Of a DNA stretch of 64,000 nt, positions 33,983-42,574 are shown piece by piece. The first letter of the stretch is position 1. Each line of letters begins with the position of its first letter. The notes below the pieces were generated by a model. The model made no database searches, was not told the DNA's origin, and saw only the letters and a list, made by a program, of their open reading frames with translations. Position numbers and translations under genes: made by a program. This DNA comes from Planctomycetota bacterium. Its GTDB lineage: Bacteria > Planctomycetota > UBA1135 > UBA2386. The DNA lies in contig JAEUHT010000300.1 of assembly GCA_016793265.1 (NCBI GenBank), forward strand, positions 35,886 to 99,885. Direction: 5' to 3'.

Positions 33983-35172
33983 GACTTCTCCTTCTGGGCT
34001 TCGGTGGGGGCGGGCAGCGCGGCCAACACGTTGCGCAGGCAGGCCAACGCGTCCTGCACCTGCGCTTTGGTGATCACGAACGGCGGCACGATGCGCAGCA
34101 CGTCGCCGGCGGTGCAGTTGACGATCAGGCCCTGGCGGTAGAGCGCCTTCTGCGCGGCCTCGGCGGAGTGGTGCAGGCGCAGGCCGAGCAGGAGGCCGCG
34201 GCCACGCACCTCGCGCACGATCGGCAGCGCGCGACCGAGCTGTTCGAGCCCGGCGCGGAATTCGGCGCCGCGCTCGCCGACGTTGCCGAGCAGGCCGTGG
34301 TCGAGCTCGTCGAGGAACACCTGCGCGGCGCGGCAGACCAGCGGGCCGCCGGCGAACGTCGAGCCGTGTTCGCCTTTCTGGAAGGTGTCGGCGAAGGCCG
34401 AGGTGGTGAGGCAGACGCCCATCGGCAGGCCGGCGGCGATCGGCTTGGCCAGCGTGACGACGTCGGGCGTGACGTCGTGGTGCTGGGCGGCGAGGAAACG
34501 GCCGGTGCGGCCGCAGCCGCTCTGGATCTCGTCGTGCACCAGCAGCGTGCCGGTCTCGTCGCAGAGCTCGCGCGCCGCGCGCAGGAACGCCGGCGACAGC
34601 TCGCGGATGCCGCCTTCGCCCTGGATCGGCTCGACCACGAACGCCGCCGCCTGCTGCTGCCGCAGCGCCTGCGCCAGGCCCTCGACGTCGTCGGGTTTGA
34701 CCCAGGTCACCGCCTGCAGCGGCTGGAAGGGCTTGCGGTACTTCTCGCTCCAGGTCAGCGACAGGGCGCCGAGCGAACGGCCGTGGAAGCCGCCTTCGAC
34801 GGCCACGAACGCCGTGCGCGCCGGCGTGCCGCGCACGTGCATGGCCTTGCGCGCGAGCTTGAGGGCGCACTCGATCGCCTCGGTGCCCGAGTTGGTGAAG
34901 AACGCCGCCGCCATGCCGGTGTGCCGGCAGAGGCGCGTCGCCACGTCCTCGGTGTACGGGTGCCGGAACAGGTTGCTGAGGTGCACGATCTTGCCCACCT
35001 GGTCGCGCAGGGCTTCGACCAGCGCCGGGTGGGCGTGGCCGAGGCCGCTGACGGCGATGCCGGCGAGACAGTCGAGGAACTGGCGACCGTCGCGGTCGCG
35101 CAGCACGGCGCCGAACCCGTCGACGAACACCTCGTCGGCGCGGGCGTAGGTCTTCATCACACCTTCATCCAT
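33979..35172 (-). CDS. argD: Acetylornithine aminotransferase
   Basis: A 397-residue class III PLP aminotransferase converting N-acetylglutamate semialdehyde to N-acetylornithine. It shows FFTNSGTEAIECALKLARK, GGFHGRSLGALSLTW, EPIQGEGGIRELSPAFL, LLVHDEIQSGCGRTG and the PLP-lysine segment DVVTLAKPIAAGLPMG. The start ATG at 35172 lies eight bases inside the end of argB (an overlap of the same size joins argH and argA). MKTYARADEVFVDG, five residues later, is a possible alternative start. Membership in argRCBDF makes the ArgD assignment firmer than sequence alone. Confidence 0.95.
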   Translation of the reverse strand: MDEGVMKTYARADEVFVDGFGAVLRDRDGRQFLDCLAGIAVSGLGHAHPALVEALRDQVGKIVHLSNLFRHPYTEDVATRLCRHTGMAAAFFTNSGTEAIECALKLARKAMHVRGTPARTAFVAVEGGFHGRSLGALSLTWSEKYRKPFQPLQAVTWVKPDDVEGLAQALRQQQAAAFVVEPIQGEGGIRELSPAFLRAARELCDETGTLLVHDEIQSGCGRTGRFLAAQHHDVTPDVVTLAKPIAAGLPMGVCLTTSAFADTFQKGEHGSTFAGGPLVCRAAQVFLDELDHGLLGNVGERGAEFRAGLEQLGRALPIVREVRGRGLLLGLRLHHSAEAAQKALYRQGLIVNCTAGDVLRIVPPFVITKAQVQDALACLRNVLAALPAPTEAQKEKS

Positions 35173-36001
35173 GGCGGGTCTCCGGTTGCGGGGTGCGTTC
35201 CATCACGAAGCGGGTGCCGGTGTCGGCGCGCAGCGCGTGCAGCACGGCGTCGGCGGCGCCGGCGGGCGCGATCTTGACCAGCGCCGACGGGTTGTTGCGC
35301 AGCGCCAGCAGCGCGGCGTCGAGCTTCGGCAGCATGCCGCCGGTGGCGACGCGGTCGTGCACCAGCCGTTCGCAGTCGGTGGGTGTCAGCAGCGGCAGCG
35401 GGGCCTTGTCGGCGCCGAGCACGGCCGGCACGTCGGTCAGGAACAGCATGGCGTCGCAGCCGAGCGCCTTGCTGAGCGGGCCGGCGGCGTGGTCGGCGTT
35501 GAGGTTGAAGAACGGCGCGGCGGCGGCGCCCGGGGCCAGCGCGGCGCTGCCGGGGGCGACGGTGGCGATCACCGGCGTGATGCCGGCGGCGAGCAGGCTG
35601 TCGACGACGAATGGGCAGACCTGGTCGACTTCGCCGACGAAGCCGAGGTCGACGCCGGCGCGTTCGAGCGGCTTGGCCGTGAACAGGCGGCCGTCGGCGC
35701 CGCTGAGGCCCACCGCCATCACGCCCGCCTGCTGCAGCGACGCCACCAGCGTGCGGTTGACGAGGCCGCCGAGCACCATCAGTACGACCTCGGCGGTCTT
35801 CGCGTCGGTGATGCGCAGGCCGTCGTGGTAACGGTCGCCTAGGCCCATCGCCTTGCCGACGCTGCGGATCTGGTTGCCGCCGCCGTGTACGACCACGAGC
35901 TGGTGGCCGGCCTGCTGCGCCGCGGCGATCGCCGCGCACAACGCCGCGCGCGGCGCCGCCTCTTCGAGCTGGGCGCCGCCGATCTTCAGCAGGATCCTCA
36001 T
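35165..36001 (-). CDS. argB: Acetylglutamate kinase
   Basis: A 278-residue amino-acid kinase phosphorylating N-acetylglutamate. The N-terminus MRILLKIGGAQLEEA carries the ATP-binding Lys and Gly-rich turn; LVVVHGGGNQIRSVGKAMGL binds the substrate. The central VNRTLVASLQQAGVMAVGLSGADG and the C-terminal FLTDVPAVLG, GGMLPKLDAALLAL and ADTGTRFV are typical. The usual arginine-sensing N-terminal helix of feedback-inhibited hexameric enzymes is missing, which suggests a dimeric, arginine-insensitive form controlled mainly by ArgR. The start overlaps the argC stop as ATGA. Confidence 0.95.
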   Translation of the reverse strand: MRILLKIGGAQLEEAAPRAALCAAIAAAQQAGHQLVVVHGGGNQIRSVGKAMGLGDRYHDGLRITDAKTAEVVLMVLGGLVNRTLVASLQQAGVMAVGLSGADGRLFTAKPLERAGVDLGFVGEVDQVCPFVVDSLLAAGITPVIATVAPGSAALAPGAAAAPFFNLNADHAAGPLSKALGCDAMLFLTDVPAVLGADKAPLPLLTPTDCERLVHDRVATGGMLPKLDAALLALRNNPSALVKIAPAGAADAVLHALRADTGTRFVMERTPQPETRHG

Positions 36002-37011
36002 CGCAGTCCCTCCGCCTCGGCGAGGCCGAGCATCAGGTTCATGTTCTGCAGCGCCTGGCCCGAGGCGCCCTTCTGCAGGTTGTCGATCACCGACACCAAG
36101 ACGACCAACGGGCCGCTGGCGGCCACCGCGAGGTGGTTCTGGTTGGTGTGTTGCACGAGGCGCAGCTCGGGCAGGCGCGGGTCGGGGCCGGACTGGCCGC
36201 TGCCGGTCGGGCCGTAGACGCGCACGAACGGCTCCGCCGCGTAACGTTCGGCGAGGCAGGCGCGCATGGTCGCGGCCGAAGCGCCGGGCGCCGGCGTCAC
36301 GTAGATCGTCGACAGGATGCCGCGGAACGTCGGCAGCAGGTGCGGTGTGAACACGATGCGGTCGGTGCCGGCCGCTTGGTGGATCTCCGGCGCGTGGCGG
36401 TGGGTGCCGACGCCGTAGGCAACGAAGTTCTCGTGCACGTTGCCGAAGTGGGTGCGTTCCCCCGGCGCCTTGCCGGCGCCCGAGGTGCCGCTCTTGCTGT
36501 CGGCGATGATCGGCGCCTCGGCGTCGATCTGCCCGGCGGCGAGCAGCGGCAGCAGCGGCAGCAGGATCGAGGTCGGGTAGCAGCCCGGGTTGGCGACGAG
36601 GCGGGCGCCGCGCACGGCGTCGCGGGCGTGCTCGGTGAGGCCGTAGACGGCCTGCTGCAGCAGGTCCGGCGCCGGGTGCGGGCTGCCGTAGGTGCTGGCG
36701 TAGACGGCCGGGTCGCGCAGGCGGAAGTCGGCGGACAGGTCGACGACCTTCTTGCCGAGCTGCAGCGCGGCGGCGGCGATGCTGCTGGCGGCCCCGTGCG
36801 GTGTGCACAGGAAGACGCCGTCGACGTGGGCGAGCCGGCCGAGGTCGAGCGCGTCGATGCTGGGCTCACCCGGGAACGCCGGCGGCTCCGGCGCCGCCCC
36901 GGCTCTTGCGGTCATCACCACCGTGGCGCGCAGGTGCCGGTGGCGTTCGAGCAGGGTCAGCAGTTCGCGCCCGGTGTAGCCCGAGGCGCCGACGATGGCG
37001 ACGGACTTCAT
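35998..37011 (-). CDS. argC: N-acetyl-gamma-glutamyl-phosphate reductase
   Basis: A 337-residue NADPH-dependent reductase. The nucleotide-binding start KSVAIVGASGYTGRELLTLL, the catalytic Cys in VANPGCYPTSILLPLLPL, and SKSGTSGAGKAPGE and HRHAPEI are the family signatures. The ATG at 37011 overlaps the argR stop as ATGA, so translation is coupled to the repressor gene. The length is normal (about 340 for the type 1 form). Confidence 0.96.
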   Translation of the reverse strand: MKSVAIVGASGYTGRELLTLLERHRHLRATVVMTARAGAAPEPPAFPGEPSIDALDLGRLAHVDGVFLCTPHGAASSIAAAALQLGKKVVDLSADFRLRDPAVYASTYGSPHPAPDLLQQAVYGLTEHARDAVRGARLVANPGCYPTSILLPLLPLLAAGQIDAEAPIIADSKSGTSGAGKAPGERTHFGNVHENFVAYGVGTHRHAPEIHQAAGTDRIVFTPHLLPTFRGILSTIYVTPAPGASAATMRACLAERYAAEPFVRVYGPTGSGQSGPDPRLPELRLVQHTNQNHLAVAASGPLVVLVSVIDNLQKGASGQALQNMNLMLGLAEAEGLR

Positions 37012-37499
37012 GCGCCTGCCTTCTTGTTGCCGGCGAGCTGGCGCACCAGCGACTTCGCCTGCCTGTGGTCGGTGCACACCGCGAGCACGGTGTCGTCGCC
37101 GGCGATGGTGCCGACGAGGCCGGGCAGGGCGGCGTGATCGAGCGCGAGCCCGAGCGCCTGGGCGCCGCCGGCCGGTGTGCGCAGCACGACGAGGTTCTGC
37201 GCCGCGGTGGCCGACAACAGCCAGGTGTGCACCGCCTGCCACAGCTGCGGCGGCGCGTTCTGGGCCGGTGGCGCCGCCGGCAGCTCGTAGCCGTCGCGGC
37301 CCTTGACGACGCCGAGGTCGCGCAGGTCGCGCGACAAGGTGGCCTGGTTGACCTCGTGGCCGGCGGCAGCGAGCCGCTCCTGCAGCTCGGCCTGGCTGCG
37401 CAGCCGTTCGTGTTCGAGCAGCTGCAGGATGTGGCCGCGGCGTTCTTCGCGGCTGTCCTGGTGCGGCGCTTCGGCGTTGGTCGGCCTCGACGGGGTCAT
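37008..37499 (-). CDS. argR: Arginine repressor ArgR
   Basis: A 163-residue transcriptional regulator. The N-terminal winged helix (about residues 20-85) contains RGHILQLLEHERLRSQAELQ and the recognition segment VNQATLSRDLRDLG. The C-terminal trimerisation/arginine-binding domain shows NLVVLRTPAGGAQALGLALD and LVGTIAGDDTVLAVCTD, with the paired Asp of the arginine site. The start at 37499 (MTPSRPTNAEAPH) is chosen because a longer reading would pass through the ARG boxes. Leading its own operon (argRCBDF) behind two ARG boxes implies autoregulation. Confidence 0.95.
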   Translation of the reverse strand: MTPSRPTNAEAPHQDSREERRGHILQLLEHERLRSQAELQERLAAAGHEVNQATLSRDLRDLGVVKGRDGYELPAAPPAQNAPPQLWQAVHTWLLSATAAQNLVVLRTPAGGAQALGLALDHAALPGLVGTIAGDDTVLAVCTDHRQAKSLVRQLAGNKKAGA

Positions 37500-37506
37500 G
37501 GTCACC

Positions 37507-37545
37507 TGGGCATAAGTATGCAGATGGAGAGCATAATTATGCATG
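37507..37545 (-). promoter_or_regulatory. Paired ARG boxes (ArgR operators) upstream of argRCBDF
   Basis: Cores GCATAAGTATGC (37510-37521) and GCATAATTATGC (37531-37542, a perfect palindrome) start 21 bases apart, the same spacing as the argG pair. The nearer 18-bp box begins only eight bases before the argR ATG, so bound ArgR would cover the initiation region. A CATAAT -10-like hexamer lies inside the distal box on the minus strand, and TTGCAC precedes it. Confidence 0.9.
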
Positions 37546-37592
37546 AGCGGACCCGGTGCAAGCCCAGCGGCGAAAATCCTGCGGCGGCGGCT

Positions 37593-38336
37593 TCAGCCGC
37601 GCAGCGCGTAGACCAGTCGGCCGGCCCACTCGTGCAGCGCGAGGCAGGTGTCGCGCAGGCCGCCGGCGTGCGGCACGAAGCTGCTCCAGCCCTCGACCGC
37701 GGGGCCGCGGAAGGCGGTCGGCGCCGGCACCACCTCGAGCCCGGCGCCGGCGAAGGCGGCGCTGGCGCGCGGCATGTGCCAGGCGCTGGTGACGAGCAGC
37801 ACACGCTGCACGCCGGCCTGCCGCAGCAGTTGCGCCGAGAAACGCGCGTTCTCGCTGGTGTCGGCCGACGCACCTTCGACCCAGCGCACGGGCACGTGCA
37901 GCTCCTCCTGGGCGCAGCGTTGCATCATCGCCGCCAGCGATGGCGCGCCGCTGGCCGGGCAGCCGCCGCTGACCAGCAACGGCAGTCCGGTGCGCCGCTG
38001 CAGCGTGGCGCCGTAGCGCAGCCGCTGCAGCGTCATCGGCCCGATCACCGGGCCGCCGTACTCGGCGCCGTCGCGGTCGGCTTCGGCGCTCAGCACCACG
38101 ATCGCCTGCGCCAAAGGCAGCACGCCGCTGGCCGCGAGTGGTGGCGAGGTCTGCAGCGAACGCAGCAGCAAGCCGCCGACGCACGGGGTCGCGGCGAGCC
38201 ACAACCACAGCACGCCGAGCACCTGCAGCGTGCGGCCGAGGCGCCGCCAGCGGCTGCCGAGCGCGGTGCCGAAGAGCAGCAGCAGCAGGGCCGAGGCAGG
38301 CGGCAGCAGGAGCAACTCGGCGAGGCGGCGCAGCAT
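37593..38336 (-). CDS. YdcF/ElyC-like DUF218 membrane protein
   Basis: A 247-residue protein. The first 60 residues hold two hydrophobic helices (LLLLPPASALLLLLFGTAL and TLQVLGVLWLWLAATPCVG). The DUF218 domain follows: IVVLSAEADRDGAEYG, GLPLLVSGGCPASG, the SADTSENARFSAQLL motif and VLLVTSAWHMPRASAAF. E. coli ElyC and YdcF belong to this fold; ElyC affects envelope polysaccharide synthesis, but the catalytic activity of the family is not settled. Located upstream of the arg operon, same strand, with 93 bases holding the ARG boxes between, so it is probably a separate unit. Confidence 0.87.
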   Translation of the reverse strand: MLRRLAELLLLPPASALLLLLFGTALGSRWRRLGRTLQVLGVLWLWLAATPCVGGLLLRSLQTSPPLAASGVLPLAQAIVVLSAEADRDGAEYGGPVIGPMTLQRLRYGATLQRRTGLPLLVSGGCPASGAPSLAAMMQRCAQEELHVPVRWVEGASADTSENARFSAQLLRQAGVQRVLLVTSAWHMPRASAAFAGAGLEVVPAPTAFRGPAVEGWSSFVPHAGGLRDTCLALHEWAGRLVYALRG

Positions 38337-38372
38337 GCCGGCAGCGTAGGGGCTGCCGCTTGCGGCCGCAGC

Positions 38373-38993
38373 TCACTTCGGCGCGTGCAGCATCACCGGC
38401 GCGGTCAACGTGTGCTTGCCCCAGGCCAGCGTGAAGGTGCCCTTGCCGCCGTCGTCGGCCTTGGCGTCGAACGTCATCACCATGAGCGACACGGTCTCCT
38501 TGCCGACGTTCTTGTTGAGCGTCAGCGGCAGCAGGTAGTCCGGCTTCCACTCGCCGAAGAACGGGTTGACCTTGTCCTGCATGGCCTTGCTCGAGTCGAG
38601 CAGGGCGAGGGCGAACTTGCCGTCCTTGTCGCAGGCGAGGCCGACCACGTAGGAGCCCGGCGCGACCTTGACACCGCCGAGCTCGAGCTCGGCGCTGGTG
38701 ATCAGGGTCGTGAACCAGTCCTTGCCAAGGCGGTTGATCTTGCCCTTCAGCATGTCGAGCATGCCGTCGTACTTGTCCTGCCAGACCGGCTGGCCGTGCG
38801 TGATCGAGGCCAGCGCGAAGACGGTGAAGTCGTCGTTGAACACCATGATGCGCGCTTCGGCGCGCTGGCTGGTGGCGGTGGCGCCCTTGACGTCGGCGCC
38901 CTTGGCGTCGGCCGCGGGCTTGCCTTCCTGGGCGGTGGTGGGGAGGGCGAGGCAGAGGGCGGCGAGGGCCGCCGAGAAGATGGGGAGTCGCAT
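38373..38993 (-). CDS. Secreted DUF2911-like protein
   Basis: A 206-residue protein with signal peptide MRLPIFSAALAALCLALPTTAQ. The mature part contains WFTTLITSAELELGGVKVAPGSYVVGLACDKDGKFALALLDS and PVMLHA-type strands, a beta-sandwich layout like DUF2911 proteins, in which a TGxY-type PGSYVV turn is typical. No catalytic residues are evident. Its neighbours (YdcF-like and a class V aminotransferase on the same strand) give no clue. Secretion to the periplasm or beyond is inferred. Confidence 0.78.
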   Translation of the reverse strand: MRLPIFSAALAALCLALPTTAQEGKPAADAKGADVKGATATSQRAEARIMVFNDDFTVFALASITHGQPVWQDKYDGMLDMLKGKINRLGKDWFTTLITSAELELGGVKVAPGSYVVGLACDKDGKFALALLDSSKAMQDKVNPFFGEWKPDYLLPLTLNKNVGKETVSLMVMTFDAKADDGGKGTFTLAWGKHTLTAPVMLHAPK

Positions 38994-39097
38994 CGTTCGG
39001 ATCGTGGTCGTGGGGAAGTGGTGGGAAAGCTGCGAACGCAGGAGTGGCGCGAACGGTAGGCCGCGCGGCGCGGCGCGCAAGTCGGCGAGCCCGGCCC

Positions 39098-40327
39098 TCA
39101 GCGCAGCAGGACGCGCAGCAGCGCCAGCACGCGGTCGATCTCCGCGGCCGTGTTGTAGTGCAGCAGGCCGAGGCGCAGCGCCCCGTGTGGTTCGAGGCCG
39201 AGCGCGGTGCTGAGCGCCACGGCGTAGCTGTTGCCGGGCCAGCAGAAGACCTGGCGTTCCGCCAAGGCGGCGGCGAGCTGCTGCGGCGAAGACGCCGCGG
39301 TCACGAACGACACCGTCGGGCAACGTTCCGGGAGGCGATCCACGCCGAGGCCGACGATGCGCACGCCGGGCAGCGCTTCGAGGCCGCGCAGCAGGTGCTC
39401 GCAGGCGGCGGACTCGTGGCCGCCGATCGCGGCGAACGCACGATCGAGCGCCGGGCGCCGGTCGCCACCGCCGCCGAGCTGCACGAGGTAGTCGATGGCC
39501 GCCGCGGCGCCGGCGATGGCCTCGAAGTTGGCGGTGCCGGTCTGCCACCTCTCGGCGCCGTGGTCGGCCGCCGGCAGCACCTTGTCCGGGTCGAGCCCGG
39601 CGAGCAGTTCGCGCCGGCCCCACAGGACACCGAGGTGCGGCCCGAAGAACTTGTAGGCCGAGCAGACGACGAAGTCGGCGCCGAGCCGGCGCACGTCGAG
39701 CCGCGCGTGCGGCGCCAGGTGCACCGCGTCGACGTAGGTCAACGCCCCGCGCGCCTGCGCCAGGGCCGCGACCTGCGCCACCGGGTGCACGGTGCCGCTG
39801 AGGTTGCTGGCGGCGCCGACGGCGACGAGCCGGGTGCGGCCGTCGATCGTGCGCGCGGCGTCGTCGAGGTCGAGCGTGCTGTCGGGGCGCACGCGGATCC
39901 TGGCCAGCTCGCAGCCGGCGTCCTGCGCCGCGCGGCGCCACGGTGCGATGTTGGCGTCGTGGTCGCTGTCGGTGACGACGATGCGGTCGCCGCGCCGCCA
40001 GGTGCGGGCCAGCGCGCGCGCCACGTGGAAGGTCAGCGTCGTCATGTTGGCGCCGAAGACGACCTCCTCGGCGTCGCCGGCGGTGAAGAAGTCGGCGAAG
40101 GCGGCGCGCGCGCTGGCGACCATGGCATCGGTGCGCTGCGAGGTGACGAAGGGGCCGCCGTGGTTGGCGTTCTCGTAGAGCGCGTAGTGGCACATGGCCT
40201 CGACGACGCGGCGCGGCAGCTGGCTGCCGGCGGGGCCGTCGAAGAACACGGCGACGTCGTCGCCGTGGCGACGCAGCAGGCCCGGGAAACACTGGCGTTG
40301 AACGTGCACGTCGAAGCGCGGCGGCAT
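39098..40327 (-). CDS. Class V aminotransferase / cysteine desulfurase-like protein
   Basis: A 409-residue PLP enzyme. Features include FFDGPAGSQLPRRVVEAM, FGANMTTLTFHVARAL, TDSDHDANIAPWRRAA, SNLSGTVHPVAQVAALAQ, TYVDAVHLAPH and the PLP-lysine segment VVCSAYKFFGPHLGVLWGR. This fits the VC1184-like branch of cysteine desulfurase-like proteins, not the IscS/SufS housekeeping enzymes, and no Fe-S assembly genes are adjacent. The expected active-site Cys loop is not evident. The start at 40327 (MPPRFDVHVQRQCFPG) is chosen for its fit to the family N-terminus. The substrate is unknown. Confidence 0.86.
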   Translation of the reverse strand: MPPRFDVHVQRQCFPGLLRRHGDDVAVFFDGPAGSQLPRRVVEAMCHYALYENANHGGPFVTSQRTDAMVASARAAFADFFTAGDAEEVVFGANMTTLTFHVARALARTWRRGDRIVVTDSDHDANIAPWRRAAQDAGCELARIRVRPDSTLDLDDAARTIDGRTRLVAVGAASNLSGTVHPVAQVAALAQARGALTYVDAVHLAPHARLDVRRLGADFVVCSAYKFFGPHLGVLWGRRELLAGLDPDKVLPAADHGAERWQTGTANFEAIAGAAAAIDYLVQLGGGGDRRPALDRAFAAIGGHESAACEHLLRGLEALPGVRIVGLGVDRLPERCPTVSFVTAASSPQQLAAALAERQVFCWPGNSYAVALSTALGLEPHGALRLGLLHYNTAAEIDRVLALLRVLLR

Positions 40328-40491
40328 GGCGGCAGGGTAGCGTGCGGTCGGCGGCGCGCGCGGTCTCATCGCGGGCAGCGCTGCCACGGCCCGGATCGGG
40401 CGCCTGCCCTCGCCGGCATGGGTCCCGACGCCGCCCGGCAGTAGGCTGTTTCGCCCGCGTTGGCGCCCAACGGTGCCAGCGGCCGACGACC

Positions 40492-42564
40492 ATGGGACTG
40501 TTCAACCGCAAGAAGAAGCCGGACGCGCCGGCTCCCGCCGCCCCCGAGACCCCGAAGACGCCGCCGGTGGTGCCGCCGCCCGCGAGCACGCCGGCCAAGG
40601 CCGCCGCCACGCCACCGCCTGCCGGGGCGGCGCCGGCCAAGCCGGCTGCAGCCACTCCGGCGGCTGCCGCTGCGGCCGCTCCGGCCGCCGGCGGCGACGA
40701 CGTCGTCGAGGCCATGGACAACCTCGGCCGCCGCGTGCGGCTGACGCGCAGCGAGTATCGCACCAAGGTGCTGCCCGAGCTGCTCAAGGCGCACGGCAGC
40801 GACGCCGATCGCCTGACCGCGGTCATCATGCAGGCGGTGCGCGATGGCCTCGCCAGCGAGGTGCTCGCCGCCGCCAACCGGCTGACCATCGTCGACAAGG
40901 ACGTCGAACGTGGCCTCGCCGTGCTCGCCGTCGTGCAGCGCGACGCCGGCGAGCTCGACTCCGCCGAGGCGACGCTGCACGAACTCGAGCAGAAGCGGCC
41001 GCAGTCGGCGGCCGCCAAGGTCGGTCTGGCGATGGTCGCCGAGCGCCGCGGCGACGCCGCCCGCTGCGAGGAGCTGCTGTGGCAGGCGCTGCAGCTCGAC
41101 AACAACCACCCCGACGCCGTGCACGGCTGGTTGCAGATGCGCCACCGCGCCGTCGGCGACGCCGGCTATCGCGCCGAACTCGACAAGCTGGTCGCGCTGC
41201 CCGGCACGTGGCGCGCTTCGTTGTGGCTCGCGCGCTTCCTGCTGACGCAGAACGACCCCGCCGGCGCCGCCGCGGTCTACCGCGACGTGCTCGCTCGCGC
41301 CGGCAACGAGAACGACGCCTTGATCATGGCCGCCTCCGATCTCGTGCAGGGTCGCCACCACACGTTGGTGCAGGAGCTGATCGAAAAGCGCTTCCAGCCC
41401 GGCCGGCACCACCCGCACATCGGCGTCGCCCTGCTGCATCACTACCTGATGACCAATGACGGCGCCGCCGGCGAGCAGCTGCTGCACGCGATGTACGTGC
41501 ACTATGGCCACCTGATCCCGGGCGACCTGCAGCCCTTCACGGCGCAGTTCGACCGCATGCGGCTCGGCAAGCTGCCACCGCTGCCCAAGCCGCCGACGCA
41601 GCCGCGCCTCGGCCTCTATCGCTTCGACCGCCCGAGCTGGTTCGCCGGCCTCGGCGACCCGACCTGGCTGTTGCTGAAGAAGCCCCTTCCGCAGAAGCAG
41701 GTGCTCTGCTTCGCGCTCGCGCTCGACGGCCAGCCGCAGCTGCCCGCCGGGCAGGAAGACGACCTCGGCCGCCTCGTGCGTGGACTGCCGATGCTGCTCG
41801 CCGAGCAGATCTGGTTGTCGACGCCGCACCGCGGCGCGGCCGTGTTGCCGCTGACCGAGCCCGGCGGTTGGGCCGTGATGGGGCAGCCGTGGCCGGAGGA
41901 GCAGCTCACCCAGCAGGTGCCCGAGACCGAGCGCGCCGACACCCTGTTGGTGACCGGCATCGTGCGGGTCGACGGCGACCGGCGGCGCATCGACCTGTGG
42001 GTCTACGACTGCGGCAAGAAGCAGCGCATCGGCCACGCCGCGGCGGACGGGGCCGTGGCCGACCTCGGCAAGGTCTACCTGCAGCTCATCGCCGAACTGT
42101 GGCCGCTGCTCGGCGGCCCCGCGGGCTACAAGCCGCCGGTCGGCGAGGCGCCGTTCTGGCACCGCTACGCCGAAGGTCTCGCCCAGCACGCGGCGCTGGT
42201 GGTGACGCAGGCCGGGGGCATGCCGCGCGAACGCCTCTACGGCGAACGCTACATCACGCTGTGGCTGCAGCAGGCGGCGCTGATGGAGACGCGCTACCAG
42301 CCGGCGTTCTGGCTGCTCGCCAGCGCGCTCGGCGTGCTGCAGCAGATGGGCTCGAAGGTGCCGCTCGAACACGCGCGCTTCCTCGCCGAGGTGTTCAAGC
42401 AGGCGCCGCCGAACAGCGCCTTCGCGCGCCTCGCGGTGGTACCGCTGCGCGCCTGTGGGCTCGACGCGGTCTGGCAGGCCAGGCGGCCGCAGATCGTCGC
42501 CGCCGCGCAGGGTGACCAGGAGTACGCGGCCTGGCTCGCGCGCGCCGAAGGCGGTTCGAGGTAG
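40492..42564 (+). CDS. Large TPR-like protein of unknown function
   Basis: A 690-residue cytoplasmic protein. The basic N-terminus MGLFNRKKKPD is followed by about 55 residues of Pro/Ala/Thr-rich linker (about 10-68). Residues of about 75-330 are helical with TPR-like pairs (GLAVLAVVQRDAGELDSAEA, AKVGLAMVAERRGDAARCEE, ASLWLARFLLTQNDPAGAAA). The C-terminal 350 residues form a mixed domain with WLLLKKPLPQKQVLCFALAL and TLLVTGIVRVDGDRRRIDLWVYDCGKK, which recalls the nucleotide-free TolB-N-like domains but is not diagnostic. There is no signal peptide. Ten bases separate it from the membrane glycosyltransferase, suggesting co-transcription. Confidence 0.78.
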   Translation: MGLFNRKKKPDAPAPAAPETPKTPPVVPPPASTPAKAAATPPPAGAAPAKPAAATPAAAAAAAPAAGGDDVVEAMDNLGRRVRLTRSEYRTKVLPELLKAHGSDADRLTAVIMQAVRDGLASEVLAAANRLTIVDKDVERGLAVLAVVQRDAGELDSAEATLHELEQKRPQSAAAKVGLAMVAERRGDAARCEELLWQALQLDNNHPDAVHGWLQMRHRAVGDAGYRAELDKLVALPGTWRASLWLARFLLTQNDPAGAAAVYRDVLARAGNENDALIMAASDLVQGRHHTLVQELIEKRFQPGRHHPHIGVALLHHYLMTNDGAAGEQLLHAMYVHYGHLIPGDLQPFTAQFDRMRLGKLPPLPKPPTQPRLGLYRFDRPSWFAGLGDPTWLLLKKPLPQKQVLCFALALDGQPQLPAGQEDDLGRLVRGLPMLLAEQIWLSTPHRGAAVLPLTEPGGWAVMGQPWPEEQLTQQVPETERADTLLVTGIVRVDGDRRRIDLWVYDCGKKQRIGHAAADGAVADLGKVYLQLIAELWPLLGGPAGYKPPVGEAPFWHRYAEGLAQHAALVVTQAGGMPRERLYGERYITLWLQQAALMETRYQPAFWLLASALGVLQQMGSKVPLEHARFLAEVFKQAPPNSAFARLAVVPLRACGLDAVWQARRPQIVAAAQGDQEYAAWLARAEGGSR

Positions 42565-42574
42565 CGCGCGGGCC

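Noticed and set aside
37500..37544. A longer ArgR start at 37544 (MHNYALHL...)
   Set aside because: These codons are the ARG boxes themselves; ArgR proteins start near MTPSR/EERRG, and operators should lie outside the coding region.
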